A stretch of DNA of 64,000 bases from positions 10,912,001 through 10,976,000 of the forward strand of contig NW_025408667.1 of NCBI RefSeq assembly GCF_020360975.1, given 5' to 3'. Below are positions 47,440-60,475 of the stretch, in pieces. The notes below the pieces were generated by a model. It worked only from the letters and a program-made list of their open reading frames with translations, was not told the origin of the DNA and did not search any database. A program made the position numbers and the translations under genes. Position 1 is the stretch's first letter. Every line of letters starts with the position of its first letter. The DNA is from Hirsutella rhossiliensis (taxonomy: Eukaryota; Ascomycota; Sordariomycetes; Hypocreales; Ophiocordycipitaceae).

Positions 47440-49045
47440 GTGATATCACCGCGCATATGGTTGAACTGCGAAGCAGCCCTTTGCCCCCGCCTCCGTTTCC
47501 GTGTCTCCAATATCTGCCTTCTGAGAAGGTCAGCCGAGGGTGCACGTAGAGACGCAAAGCTCTGGGCCAGCCGGTCGGAGGGCGATGACACCGTGGACGT
47601 CGAGTTCCCACTTCATGAAGGTGACTATGGTGAGGAACCTGCAACAACGGCCAAGTGTCTTCAAAACTATACAGCTCTGCTCCAGGTTCTGCAGAATGCC
47701 GTACGAGAATCTCATGCTACGGGGGACTCTCACGTCCTCCGGGACCTGATATGGGACCTGTGCCAAGAGAACCCGCTTGAAGAGAGACGACCTTTGGTCC
47801 AACGCCACGAAGGTGTCTACGAGCAAATTCGCCGCAGCCAGGATAGTCCCCTTCGCCAATATGCGACACTGTCTGGCGAGGATGTCCAGGCCGTGGCAAA
47901 GGCCCAGGACATGCTGCATCTTCAACAGCTGGATGAGATTGAAAGTGGCTTCCGGGGTGTCGCACATCCCCCAAGTAACGCCGATGTAGACGATATGCTT
48001 GTTTCCCACTGTGATACGGAGATCTCCTTTCCGCGTTATGGTCAAGACGCAGTCGCACAGGACCCTCGAATGTTTCTCGACATCAATTCGGCAACTGGCT
48101 TTGTGGAGATGGGCCACATTGCCGCCACCAGCTATACTCTCAACTACCTACAGACCATGGCTCTTCAACTTGTTCGTGGGTTGTTGGATAAGTACACTAC
48201 CGACCCGGATTCAGCCGGTCAACATCTACGATACACTGGCGGGCCAGGTGGTACGGGAATGTCCAGAATTGTCGATGCCCTGAAGGACATATTCGCGGCG
48301 ACAGGCCAACCGCACCTTCTCCAAGTTACTGGCACCTCTGGCAGTGCTGCAGCCCGCATCGGCGGGACGACGATCCATTCGGCCTGCGGGTTGGGTGCCC
48401 ATCGCTCCCCAAACAAGTCGCCTCCACCGTTCTCGGAAGCCAAGAAATGGGCGTGCAAGCAGAAGTTGGTGCTCGTGATCGATGAGGTCAGTATGCTCGG
48501 AGGAACCTCCTTCTACGACGTCAGCCGCCACCTCCAGTCGCTCCGCGACTGCTTGGACAAACCATTTGGCGGCATACCTATTATTCTGCTCATGGGGGAT
48601 TTCCACCAGTTCGCCCCCGTGAGAGAGACTAGCCTTTTGGTCAGTACTCATCCAGCCCATGTCACAGACCCTCGACCCGACCAATTCCCATTTCAGGTTC
48701 TTGTCGGCGAGATGTACGCGACGCGGATTACCCGTTGCACCTGCATTTGTCCTCACTGACTACAATGCCCAAGGGAAAAAATTCCTGGAAGTACTCTTGG
48801 AGCTGCGAGGAAATCGCGTAATAAACGGTGAGCCTTCCAAATGCGATTTTACCAGTCTCTATGTACAACTATCCAGGTGTACAACACTTCAAGATATCAA
48901 GCTTCTCAGTCCCATACGACCCCAGGATTTCATCGGCAACAGGCTTGATCAGGCTATAATTGATGGAATGCAGAGACTCAAGGAACTGGCTTTAGAAACG
49001 AGACGGGCATACGATTCAAGGCAGCGATACGTAGAAGCGGCGTGA
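47440..49045 (+). pseudogene. broken Pif1-like helicase (Helitron-associated type)
   Basis: One frame (to 48759) has the long N-terminal part of fungal Pif1-like helicases found with Helitrons. A damaged Walker A (GGPGGTGMSRIV, with Met for the essential Lys) follows, then IDEVSM and MGDFHQFAPV. The middle motifs are missing. A second frame (48659-49045) holds the end with YVQLSRCTTLQDIKLL. The loss of the Lys and the internal deletion show a dead gene. It is unrelated to the intact Pif1-like gene of the AT-rich element in codon use and sequence. Confidence 0.8.
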
Positions 49046-49355
49046 GAGATTACTCTGATGATATCTTCGCTTCAAGGTTCATGAACGATTGAGTAAGGTA
49101 GAGAGTGTGTGCTATAGGTACATGCTTAGATAAATTTACCTCTTGGCTGGGCCCTCGGCGGGCCGCCTTAGGGAGTAACTTAGGCGGCCAACTTAGTGGT
49201 AACCCTAGACAGGCCTTCTCCCCTGCAACCCCCGCCCAACCAGCGTGCTCACCTTCCCCTGTTTTCTTACTTTCTTGGCATGCAATTGTTAAGAAAGTAG
49301 CGCAATTTCCCACCAACTCGCCTAACAACTGCACGTTAATCATTCCAGCCGCGCT

Positions 49356-51066
49356 TTGCGCTGGCTTCGGCAGCAGCCATGGCATCTGCCACGAGCTCGC
49401 ATGCCAGCCCAGATCCCTTTGATCTGGGTGTCCATACCCCCCAACCTCGCGCGATTAGCCCGTGCATCTCAGCTTCGACACAGTTCCCCCATTGCGAGCC
49501 GTCCCATTGGTCTCACATCCGCGTTTCGGCGACCGGCGGCGACGCCGTCCTCGCCCCTTATCAGACTCTCCAATGCCGCCGCTACGGAAGGAGCGCAGCG
49601 TGAATCCACCCCGAACCGGCCTGGCTCGGCCGAGTCCGTTAACCTCCAGCCGGTCTCGATCGTTGAAGCTGCCAACAAGCTCGCAGTTGAACAAACAAAT
49701 GCCTACAACGCCAAAATGACAGTGTTCCGAGCCTTTTGTGAATCGTTCGAACAGACTGCGAAACAATACACGTCCGGCCTTGAACACAGCTTTGCGGAAC
49801 AATTTTCCAACAGCTTCCTCGACTTTTGGAAGCAGGCGCTCTCCGACCTCAATTCCGCACCCGCCCCGACCTACAGCAGCGTCGCCGCCGGTCGCCCTGC
49901 AAGCCAGCCCCTCGGGGCCACACCCCCCGGCCGCCGCAGCCCCGCAACAGCAACGACCACAACAACCAATCTCCCGTCTCCAGGGACGACCAATCCCCGC
50001 CCCACCAAAAGAAGACCTCCGTGTTTTCGTGCGGCTCGATGCCGAAGCGCCGGCGCGAGACCACAGCAGCTACGCAATTCGGACCCACATCGCCGCCAAA
50101 GTCGGCATCGACTTGCACCGGGTCCCGGCAGCTTTCAAGGTAAACTCCGGATGGGCCATCCGAACAACGGACGCTACCATCAGGGACCTCATCGTCCAGC
50201 GACAGTCGGAATGGTCCGAGGACCTAGACGCGACCTCGGTGGAGATTAGTCACAAATGGTACACGTACGTCGTGCCCAACTGCCCCGAAGACTTACGGAC
50301 TTGCAGGGCAATGAAGTCAACTACGAGGCGGCCGTCAAAGACGAAATCGCCTGCCAGACCGGGCTCACACCCATCAGCATCCGTCCCAGCCGGCACGATT
50401 CAAGCGACCTTCCGAGTAAGACGCTTATTGTGTCCTTCCTCGAGCCTACCCAGAGACCTTGGAGACTTTTGGCTCCAGCCGACTTGCCCGACACATCGTC
50501 AGATCCAGCATGCCCAGCCAGTGCAACAAATGCTGGGATTTCCACGCTCGACACAGCTGTGACCGACAACCGTCCTGCAAGCGTTGCGGAAGGAACGGCC
50601 ATGACGGTGAAACCTGCGTAGCCCTCGAGCAGTGCGCAAACTGCCTCGGACCCCATTCCGCAGATTTCTCGAAATGCCCTGCACGCCCCAAGCGATCACA
50701 CGGCGTCATTCGCCGCCTGACGAAGGAGGAGAAAACCCTCGTCCGACAGATGGGCACCCAACTATTTGCTCAGCGGAAGCAACAGTTCGAGCGCATAGAC
50801 CAACCCGAACAGCTAGAACGAGACTCTCCGAGATTCTCAATTCCATAGCTCCGAGCACTGCTCAGCCCGACGACCAGGAAGCCGAGCACCCAGATGACAG
50901 GTCACGGGGCAGGAGCGAAACCTCAGTCCTAAGCTCGACCAGGACCATGTCTCCGCCATTCATTATGGTAACCACGACACCTCAGCCTCAGAGCGAGGGC
51001 AACGAATCTAGACCAGCTTCCCCTTCAAAGAAGCGACGCATCAGCCCCATTGCACTATCTCCATGA
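49356..51066 (+). pseudogene. LINE ORF1 (gag-like), frames broken
   Basis: Several overlapping frames carry one protein. A Pro/Ala-rich N-terminus is followed by a nucleic-acid-binding core (EDLRVFVRLDAEAPARDHSS; FKVNSGWAIRTTD). Then come zinc knuckles SQCNKCWDFHARHSC, CKRCGRNGHDGETC and CANCLGPHSADFSKCP near 50520-50690, and a Ser/Thr-rich tail to about 51066. Frame shifts near 50250 and 50550 interrupt it. It would coat the retrotransposon RNA. Confidence 0.75.
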
Positions 51067-51119
51067 CGAGACATCCCCGCGTGAACCAAAGCGACAAGAA
51101 GACCCTGCGAGTCTTCCAA

Positions 51120-54100
51120 GCTAACGTAGGCAAGATCTCGCCAGCACATGACTGCGCCTTGCCCTCGCCGACTCTGAACGATACGACATAGTGCTCCTCC
51201 AGGAGCCGTGGACGGAAGCCAAGGACGGCCGATGTCTTACCAAAACCCACCCAGCCTACGATACCTTCTCCCCAGTCGACAGCTGGGACGACAACAGCAC
51301 CCGACCTCGAGTAATGACCTATGTCCGGCGGAGTCCCTGCCTGATGACAGATCAGAGGAGGCCTGTGGCGACCCGCGACATTCTCTGGCTCACCATCAAC
51401 AACATAACAGTAGTAAACTTCTATCGACAACCGCACTACGATGAAGCACTGGAGATGCTCCTCCAGTGGACCACACCAGGAAGGTGCCTAGTAGCAGGCG
51501 ACTTCAACGCCAAACACAGTAGCTGGCAAACCGGCCGGCTCGATGGCCGAGGTGACGACATCGCCTTTTGGGCCTCTGAGAACGGCCTTAGCTTGCTCAA
51601 CCCTGCCGATGTGCCAACGAACCCACATGGCAACACAATAGACCTCGCCTTCTCCAACATACCACTATCCGAAGCTGTCGTGGAGGAACACCTGGCCACC
51701 AGCTCTGACCACTTCACGCTCAGCGTGACACTCGCTGACCTGGCTCCGGCCTCGGTGCCGCTAGGAAAGGTCCGCCTCACCTCTGACGACGAGCTCGCTC
51801 GTTTCGCCGAAATGGTCGATTCCGGAGCAACAGCTATCCCGGCCGCGGCCTCGTCTCCCCAAGAGCTTGATTCCCTGGCGTTGGCGCTCGTGGAACTTCT
51901 CCAACTGGCAGCCAAGGCCGCCGGTCGCCCGTCCGCAAAGGGGCGCAGCGCGCCCTGGTGGACAGAAGAATGCGCCTCGCCGCGGCGGAATACCGCGCGA
52001 TTAGGAGAGTCTACCCTCTCGGCTTCAATCGGGAAGTCCAGCTTGCAAGAGAGACTTCCAGAAAGTCGTGCGGCGAGCCAAAAGACATTACTGGCGCAAT
52101 CTGATCGACAGCTTCACTGACAGCGCCTCCGTATTCAAAGCGGTCCGATGGCTGAGATCACCGGGCGCTTTCAGCCTCCGCCCTACAAGTAGGCGATGTA
52201 GTTTACGAGACGCAGCTTGACAAAGCCAATGCCCTACGGCGGGCGACGCTCGAGCGGCGCACGGCGGACGACGACATCCCAGATCCGTGGATCCCAGTCG
52301 ACACAACGAAAACCGTTCCCTTCACGCAACAGGTGTCACTTGAGGAAGTGCGCGACGCAACCCTACGGACAGGAAACACGTCTCCCGGCCCCGACAGCAT
52401 CACGGTACAAATGCTCAAGGCGGTATGGCGTATTATCGGAAGCCACGTCCAGCGGCTGTACGAAGGCTGCCTCACCATCGGCCATCACCCGAAGCCGTTC
52501 AGAGAGGCCGAAGTAGTCATGATAACAAAACCAGGCCGAAGGAACCTCTCGACCCTCGTGCCTGGCGACCCATCTCCCTACTGTCCTGCCTAGGCAAAGG
52601 TCTCGAGCGGCTCATCGCACGCCGCCTGGCATGGGCCTCCGTCCACTACGGAGTCCTCCATTCACAACAAGCTGGCGCTCTCCCGAAGAGATCTGCCGTT
52701 GACCTTGTTGCCGCTCTGCTGCATGACATTGAAGAGGCGTTTGCCCGCGGACAAGTTGCCACGTTGGTGACTATGGACATCCAGGGAGCCTTCGACACTG
52801 TCCTCCGCAACAGGCTGATCCTTCGCCTCCGTGAGCAGGGTGGCCAGAACATCTCGCTCGATGGGCTGGTTCTTTCATGCATGACCGCTAGGCGCGCGTC
52901 AGATACCAGGACACTACCACGCCCAGCTCGCCTCTCCAATGCGGCCTCCCAGGATCACCAGTCTCGCCCATCCTTTTCTGTTGTACACGGAACCAATTTA
53001 CCGCCTAGGGAAGCCGAAGGGCGCTTCGGCTACGCAGACGACACGGGTATCCTATGCATAGGTAACTCCTGGAGAAGACAGCCGAGAGAGCGTCGCGCTA
53101 TGTAAACGAACTTGTGGCCTGGGGCGCCGCCAACGGCATCGCCTTCGACCCGATGAAGACTGAGGTCATGCATTTCTGTCGAAGCAAACCTAAAGTTGCC
53201 CGCCTATATTTCACGGCGACTCAGAGAAGCGCCCTGACCGAGCACTGCGATGGCTAGGCATCTGGCTCGACAGCACCCTGTCGTTCAAGACACACGTGGA
53301 AAAGTGGACAGCCAAGGCACAGGTCGTGGCCTATCACTTGAAAAGTCTGGCAAACACCAAACATGGTCCTCTTCCCGGTGCCGTTCGCAGAGCCGTAAGA
53401 GCATGTATCGAACCGGTGCTGCTCCACGGCACCGAGGCATGGTACCCCGGATTAACCAGCCCGCGATGGACCCAGCCAGCAAAAGAAGGACCATCCGGGA
53501 TACAGCAACTCATCCGAAAGATGAACAAGTCGCTTCACACATCCATCCGAGCCATCCTGCCTGTTTGGAGGACGACGCCGATCAATGCCCTCCATCGAGA
53601 GAGCGGCATTCCACCGGTGATACAACTGCTCGAGGGCGTCGCATGCGCTTCGCGGCCCGCCTCAAGTCTCTCGATGAAGCCCATCCGCTTGCGAAACGTA
53701 CAGTCCGGCCCAAGCCCCCTGTCATCCACAGGTCGATCAAACTGAAGTACCAGGTGCCGCGAGAAGGCTTCCGGACCCGACTTCGACGCAGTGACCAGCT
53801 GCTGCCTTGCAGCAGGCGGCCAATTCTCCTCCCTCGCCGCTTCGGCGACGATCAGGCGCTGCCTCTGCAAACCGCCCCGAAAGACCAGTCAGCAGCGGAT
53901 TTCCGCATTTGGCTCCGGTCAGTGCCACCACACACTCTGGTCGTCTACTCAGACGGATCGCTCTCCTCGGATGCAGCGGTCGGTTATGGCTATGCCATCC
54001 ATCTGGATGGGCAAACCGTCCTAAGTGGCTGCGGCCGACTTGGGCCCGCTGAGGTTTTGATGCAGAAGCGAAAGGCGCGCTCGAGGGCCTGCGCGCTGCC

Positions 54101-54963
54101 CTAAGCCTCCCACGATCGCAGAGGGTAGTCGTTTGTCTCGACAACATCGCGGCGGCAACATGCCTCAGAGGCATGCCGGCAGACTCCTCCCAGGATGTCT
54201 TCCTCGAGTTCCAGGCCCTGGCCACAGCACACGGTGCCACGGAGGTCCGCTGGATCCCCGGCCACACCAGCATCCCAGGCAACGAGCAGGCCGATGCCTT
54301 AGCGAAAGCAGGAACCTCTCAACCCGAGCCCGCAGGCGCTGTCCCGACACTGGCATATCTGCGCAGGGCTGCCAGGCAGCAGCCTAAAGTGCAGTTAAAG
54401 CCTGGTGGGAAGCCTCTGCACCCGAACAGTACAAGCCACTGCACCTTAAGCCGACGACCGGCTGCCCCCCGGAGCTCAAACTCCCCCGACCGCTACTCCA
54501 CCACTTGCTTGCAGCCCGAACCCGTCACGGGGACTTTGCCGACTACCACGAGAGGTTCAACCACGACGATGCGCGACTGACGTGCTCATGTGGCCGACGA
54601 AAAGAGCCAAACCATGTCTTTTATTGCCGAAAGATCGAGCCGCGGCATCGGATGAGGCTGACACCCTCACCGACTGCAGCAGTCAATCGCGCAATAGGCA
54701 GAGACTTCGACAGATTCGTCAAGCTGGCGAAGGCGACCTCCTTCTTTGAATGGGCTTGCCCCTCGCCACTAGGCGGCTGTATCATCTTTCCCTCACCTCT
54801 TTCCTTTGTTCAACTTCCCCCCGGATTCGGCCAGGCAGAGGGTGCTGCAACACCCTTTGCCCGGCCGGGTCAACTGAGGCTGCGCTCTGCAGTCTCCGAC
54901 AACGGTCCCTTGGAGACCAAAACTGAATGGCAATCTCACTGCCGCGCCTGTACGACCCGCTGA
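51120..54963 (+). pseudogene. LINE ORF2 (endonuclease, reverse transcriptase, RNase H), frames broken
   Basis: The endonuclease part carries VLLQEPWT, VAGDFNAKHSSW, and SSDHFTLSV (catalytic Glu, Asp-Asn, Asp-His). The reverse transcriptase follows in shifted frames with LSCLGKGLERLIARRL, VTMDIQGAFDTVLRNRL and FGYADDTGI. The RNase H has VVYSDGSLSSDAAVGYGYA, and then VRWIPGHTSIPGNEQADALA. The C-terminal Cys motif is CSCGRRKEPNHVFYC. At least six frame changes and premature stops. Not functional as read. Confidence 0.85.
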
Positions 54964-55118
54964 CGGGCACCAGGTTCAACACGGAGCGCCTCAGAGCCGA
55001 TGAAATGCTGGATGGTGGTTTGTTTACGTTTGCGAGAGGAAACTGTAGACAGCCCTAGCTCAGCACGTCCTGTGCCCCACCGGGACCTGAGCGGCCTCAC
55101 GGCCGCTGGACGAAAAAT

Positions 55119-55138
55119 ACACATACATACATACATAC
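55119..55138 (+). repeat. CATA tandem tail of the LINE
   Basis: Four to five copies of CATA at the 3' end of the LINE, as expected for the short tandem tail of this class. Confidence 0.6.
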
Positions 55139-55324
55139 CCCCGCCCAACTCCAGTTCCGTTCTTCAAGGCATTGGCGGGCCCTGGTAGGGGCCGGTCTCC
55201 TGTGCCTCCTTTATTCCTTCTTCTGCGCTGTCAAGCCACTGCTTGACAGTTACCCCTTTCCAACCCGAATGTGTCATGTACAAGCCACACCGGAGGATAA
55301 TATGACTGATTAAATTTCGGCTGT

Positions 55325-55411
55325 TTTATTGTCAATATCGATAGGGGTCAATACGATATTGATCGACGATACTAATCGATATACTGTACTTATCGATGAC
55401 CACCTGCCCAT
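55325..55411. repeat. ATCGAT-rich stretch
   Basis: Repeated ATCGAT/ATATCGAT words in degenerate array between two LINE pieces. Origin unclear. Confidence 0.4.
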
Positions 55412-55800
55412 TCACTCACTCCCACTGAGGCCGTCCGCCTCGAGCAGAACGCATCCATCCAATTCATCCATTCGTCTGGTATCCCCCCTCACTTTCATCC
55501 TCTCCAGCAGTCGCTCTTTGCAGACCCCGTTGTACGCACCTTTGACGTCGAAGCTGATCCAGCTGAGCACCTTTCCAGTTCGCCATGCCTTGTAAGTGCC
55601 GTGTAGGAGATGCATTCCGCGACGACCGCTTCTAGGATCTTGCCAAGGGTTGATAGGAGAGAAATCGGTCGCCTGGCCTTGGCCAGTGCGTAATCAATCT
55701 TCTTTATCCTGTTTCTTCAGCGGGATGAGCCCTCCTTTCGGCGTTCGCACATAGAGGACCGGTGCGGCCGCTGCTGAACTACTCGCTTGAATGAACACCC
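55412..55800 (-). pseudogene. LINE reverse transcriptase fragment
   Basis: On the minus strand ISFDVKGAYNGVCKERLLERMK is the catalytic-Asp block of a Tad-like reverse transcriptase, preceded in another frame by a decayed RPISLLSTLGKILE-type block. It is opposite in direction to the main LINE, so it comes from another copy. Confidence 0.65.
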
Positions 55801-56529
55801 TGTCCAAAAGGTCCTTCAGGGTCTTCCGCAAGACCAAAAGCTCTTCGCTTCACCTCAAAGCTGTCAGATTTCTCTCGGCCTCTCCTCCGCATTATCTCCG
55901 ATAGCTGTTTTTATCCAACATCATGAGCACGGCTGGCCCTTCGACGCAGCCACAGCGCAGGGCGTGCAGAGATCCGAATTGGAGTCCGCCAGGTACGGGC
56001 AATCATGTGTGATAGAGTGGGCGCACTGCTTGTTGGAGATGGACATGATTCCAGCACTGCCGTTACAAAGGTGCAGTAGCTGGCAAATGGGGCTGTTGGC
56101 GACATTGGCGGTCATGTCGGTATCGCACACCGTAGGGCGATCTAGGCATGCAACGACTCTTGATTTCTATATAAATGAAGATAAATATAGTTGTTTTCAA
56201 AGCTAGTTGTGGCATTGAAAACAAGGCTCTTTGATTCGTAGTTGTGCTGTTGCCTTGGGGTGGCGATGCTGCCTGTAGTGCGCCAAAAGAGATGTGCAAC
56301 TCTCTTGGAGATGCGGCTAGCCTAACTTTATCTGCTGCCCCGCTTAACATTGCCACTTAGGCAGCTTAGGTGACATTGCCTGGAAGGTTCGATTCTATGC
56401 TACGTCACAGTTCACACCTTGCACTTTAGAGCTATGGTGCGAGGCGTACAATCAGCCGAAGGCTGCGAGTCTGGCCAACAGTTAAGCAGTCACCGAACAA
56501 TCAGTACAGTATCTACAATCATATATTCA
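55801..56529. other. no recognised gene
   Basis: Short frames only. Confidence 0.4.
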
Positions 56530-57200
56530 TTACATTATCTGCGCCTTGGAAAGTGTCGTTCTTGTCGCGGGTAGCATCAAGTGGAGTTGCGTAGACCCGA
56601 GGCCTATCTTGTACAGATTCTGGGCGAAAACCTGTCGTTTGCGAAGTTGCTGATCCCTCATTTTCATCTTAATTCCTTCCGGCGGCGACGCGTAAGTCAG
56701 GTGATTGCGGTCAAACAGGGCATCCAGCATCAGACCCTGCAGCGTTTTCACACGCGAGACGGCCACGTAGCTCAAACCGGTCTGGAAGTCACGGCAGGAC
56801 AGATACGTTACGATCATGTCTTCGGTGATGCTCTGCGACTTGTGAACCGTAATGGCGTAGCATACGATCAGGGGAAACTGCATGCGAGTGCAGAGTGTGG
56901 ATCCGACGAGGAAGTCCCTGTCTACTGGCAGAATCGGGACAATTTTCCTGCCATCGGAGATGGTCAGGAATACAGTACCAGCCCCGTGTACTTGTTAAAC
57001 TCCATCATGATCACGCAGGGAGGATCTTGCATGGGGTCAGCTCCAGTCGCGCAGGCGATATCGTACACTGTACGGTTCTGTACCACGTGCACCGTTGCAG
57101 AGGCCAACTGGCTGCCAAAGGTTGGATGTCAAGATCAGGACGCTCATTCACTGTGCTGCCTAGTAGGCAGCAGGCAGTTCGTAGTACCATATTAGTGATA
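56530..57200 (-). pseudogene. Pif1-like helicase, C-terminal fragment
   Basis: On the minus strand, a PPCVIMMEFNKYTGP-like piece precedes FPLIVCYAITVHKSQSIT and GLSYVAVSRVKTLQGLMLD, helicase motifs V and VI of the fungal Helitron-associated Pif1 type. The N-terminal ATPase part is absent. It differs from the 47.4-49 kb copy and from the element's helicase. Confidence 0.7.
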
Positions 57201-57469
57201 AATTCGAACTTTATAGGTGACAACGTCGTCTATGCTGCCTGGGCGGCGACATCGCCACTCAGCCCAAAATAACAAGTATAAGAAGCCAGCTTTTCACCAT
57301 CACTTAGAAAAAAAAATGAAGAATCTTTCGTTGCCCGATTCACAGGGGATCTTCTTCCCGATCGTTGCTCAGTCATCCATACTGTCCGTGCATTTTGTTG
57401 TGCGACACATGGTGACGAGCATTGTGGTGGAAGTGGATTGGGAAAAGCGCCTGTAACCCGATCTGATGC

Positions 57470-58530
57470 GACTTGATCGTAACCTGCCGATTCTACTGCC
57501 TCGGGCAGTCCCAGCTTGTTTGCCGGGTTGTGGCCAATTGTGACACCTGCGGCAGAGCACGCATCTGGATTCCTCAAGCCGCTACCGATTCCAGACTTGC
57601 CGCGAAGCCACCTATCCATGGACTTCATCACAGACTTGCCTCCTACTGGACCGATTAAGGCACGGTACCTGCGAGTGATCATAGACAGATTGATGAAGGC
57701 TGTGGCTCTGGAGGTGATGGACACCATAGAAGACGAGACGTGTGCGCAGCGTTTTCTCCAGTGTCATTACAGGTTCCACGGTATGCCTTGGTCAATCGTC
57801 AGCGACCGCGGAAGCAACTGGTTGAGCCAATTTTGGAAAAGGTTCAGTCAGCTGGCGGGTATATCGCAGCGGCTCAGCACGTCGTATCACCCGCAAACCG
57901 ACAGCGGACCGGAGAGGATAAACCAGGAGATCGAAGCTTACTTGAGAGCTTACGTTTCTTACATGCAAGACGACTGGGGAGACCTCCTCCCCGCCGCGCA
58001 GCTGGCACTCAACAACCGTGAATCAGCAGCGACCAAGATCAGCCCCCTCTTCGTGTAGCATGGCTATCACATCGATCCCATAAGCGTCGAGGACTCGGAG
58101 GATCCAGCTCGGGATCGGGAGGAGAGTAAAGTAGGCGGCTTCCTCACCCGGCTGCAAGAAGTCAATGAGTACATGCAAGCGGTGATGGCTGCCTCGCAGC
58201 AACAACAAGAAGAGGCCGCGAATGCGAAGCGACAACCAGCAGAGCGTTTTGAGGTTGGCGATGAGTTGTGGCTTTCGATGGCAAACTACCGGTCGCCACG
58301 ACCGTGCAGAAGCTGGACTGGTTGCATCACAAGTATACGGTCACGAAGGTCATTAGCTCGCATGTTGTCGAGCTTGACGTGCCTGGCTCGATCCGCCCGC
58401 GTTTCCACGTCGACTTCCTCCGGCGAACCCAGCAAGACCCAGCTCCTGGCCAAGAGGTAGACGATGCACAGCCAACGCCGATACATGACGAGAATGGAAA
58501 AGCGCTTTGCGATGTTGAGACATGAGATCC
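57470..58530 (+). pseudogene. Ty3/Gypsy integrase fragment with chromodomain-like end
   Basis: SHLSMDFITDLPPTG, IVSDRGSNWLSQFWKRF and STSYHPQTDSGPERINQEIEAYLR are the Gypsy integrase core (two Asp and the Glu). A stop at 58056-58058 interrupts it. Further frames carry FEVGDELWLSMANYR and a chromodomain-adjacent YTVTKVISSHVVELDVPGSIRPRFHVDFLR. No LTR or reverse transcriptase is seen. It is a fragment. Confidence 0.8.
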
Positions 58531-58566
58531 TTTGCGCGAGATGGAAGAAGAGAAGACGTGGTGAGT

Positions 58567-58775
58567 TCAGGCAGGCACTTGTCCGGTCAGTGAATCAACA
58601 AGGAAGTATTGGTCAGCTTCTTCAATAATTTCTTCCCACTTGGCCAACCAGCAAGAAACGGTCGGCTTCGAAAAGGACCTCAGGTGGGCAGTATATTGGC
58701 TTCTGATTCGGTCAGCCATAAACCCTCGCGATGGTGCAGTTGAGTCCTCGAGCCTCTTGATCCATTGGTCAGGCT
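58567..58775 (-). pseudogene. Copia gag fragment
   Basis: Closely matches 42345-42540 of the Copia element (IKKLEDSTAPSRGFMADRIRSQYTAHLRSFSK, EEIIE-ADQYFLV). It is a stray piece of the same family with several substitutions. Confidence 0.8.
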
Positions 58776-58879
58776 TTCTAACCATACGCCATACGCCATA
58801 CGGACCTGTATGGTTTATGGTGTATGTTTTATTCTCATATGGTGAACTAAACCATATATTGCCCATACAAGAAATGACG

Positions 58880-59950
58880 TCATTGGGTCATACTTCCCGT
58901 GCCCAAGGGGGTGTTATTACCGCACTCTTCGGCCGACTCGGACCCGTTTTGCTCAACCTCCTCTATTCGTAACCCTGCCGTGATGCCGCTGCGGATCCAG
59001 CTTTTCAGGCACTCTCCTCTCTCGACTGTCGATGCTCCGAGAAGCATTCGATCCCAAGAGATAGTGCGCCTTGCGCCTGAGAATGTGCGCTCTGGGTCCG
59101 CAGACATGGCGGGTATTGAGAGTATGTCTATCACCATCTTGGACAACCGAGGGAAACGTTCACGGTGTTCATCACGGTGCCACCAGGAAAGTGGTGAACC
59201 GTCAATCTGAATAGGTGACTGCGATGTGAAGGTTTCATACTCGTCTGCGTCTGGTCCCTTGCCTATGACATGAAGTTACAGTGCGAGTAAGTCGTACTCG
59301 TCCTGTTGCAGTACTGAAACCTTAGAAGGCGTCACAGAAATTGTCGGCAGGTCCATGTACTCTTCTTCCCAGAGCTTCCTCACTGCGTCAAAGGTTCTTT
59401 TATGCCATGACTTGGGCCAGTTTTTCTCAATGTGAGCCTTTCCTTGAGACGGATGAAGAATCAGGGCTGCACCGTATGCCGGGGTCTCGTCAGAAAGCCG
59501 ATAATACTTGTCGAAAACGTGCCAGCTGGTCAGCACCGGGCCGAGAAGTTGTTGATTCAGCTTGTATTTCTCGAAAGCTTGTTGATAGTGTTTATGAAGG
59601 ACATTCATCGTGAAGAGCGTGCGGTCTAGTGTTGAGCGATAGCCCTCAGTAAGGAGTGTTATTCTCCAGAATGGCTGCAAGAAGTTTCTTATATCTCGAA
59701 GGTTTTGCCAGTCTCGAGGTGCCAGATAGTCATTGACAAGTGTCTCGTAGTGTTTGTCTTGATACCACTTGACGTGCTCCTCCTTTTCAAGAGCAGTATC
59801 CAGTAGGAGGAACCAAGAGTTCCAGCGTGTGTCGTTGTGACCGCCGCTGCGGCGTTGCGTCGCGCTTCCCACTGGGCCCGGTTTCTGGTTCTTAAGTAGA
59901 GCCTTTCGGCCTGCTTAGCCGCCCGGGTGGCGTTTTCAACGTCAAGCATT
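58880..59950 (-). pseudogene. hAT-type transposase, C-terminal half
   Basis: The frame 59872-59276 has NDTRWNSWFLLLDTAL and a long helical core. A separate frame, 59146-58880, carries the dimerisation end (LSIPAMSADPERTFSGARRTISWDR). Together these are the catalytic and C-terminal domains of a hAT transposase with at least one frame break. Confidence 0.8.
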
Positions 59951-60179
59951 TATTAATCAGTTGCATAAAGAGGGTTTCGGGTGCCTAGCTCGACAACAAG
60001 TTCTCGGCCCAATGCATCCATCCACTCTCGCTTCTTTATCCGCCGCGGGGGCTGAAGAAATTCCTAGTCACAGCTTGGATCGAGAGGAAGCCGTCCTGTT
60101 ACATATTCTGACACCTGATATACCATATATTCCGTACAGCATTAGGCTTGAGTACCTACCTCACCTTTTTGTATCGCCG

Positions 60180-60440
60180 ATGACTCCTGCCCGTGCTGGC
60201 CAACCCCCGCCTCGACCCACGACCCTCCGGTCCAGCCGCCTAAGGATGACCTGCGTGTCTTCGTGTGGCTTGACACAGTCCCAGCATGGGGCTACCAGGG
60301 ACATGCTATCAAGGCTCACGGCTAAGACTCTCAACTTAGGGATAGGACGCATATCACAGATAGTCCGGGTGAAGACTGGATGGGCTATACGGGGCGCAGA
60401 CCGGGAGCCAGGGTGGCAAACCACGCAATCAACGCAACTG
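60180..60440 (+). pseudogene. LINE ORF1 fragment
   Basis: DDLRVFVWLDT and VKTGWAIRGADREPG resemble the ORF1 core at 50010-50210 (EDLRVFVRLDA, VNSGWAIRTTD). Stops interrupt it. Confidence 0.6.
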
Positions 60441-60475
60441 AGTGACGGGATTGCGTGGATTGCCAGCTTACATCA

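Larger units (their letters stand above)
49300..55140 (+). mobile_element. Tad-like LINE retrotransposon, broken
   Basis: ORF1 (gag with zinc knuckles) is followed by ORF2 (endonuclease, reverse transcriptase, RNase H, C-terminal Cys motif). It ends in a CATA tandem tail (about 55119-55138), in the order typical of fungal non-LTR elements of the Tad1 clade. Multiple frame changes and stops break both frames. Confidence 0.85.
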
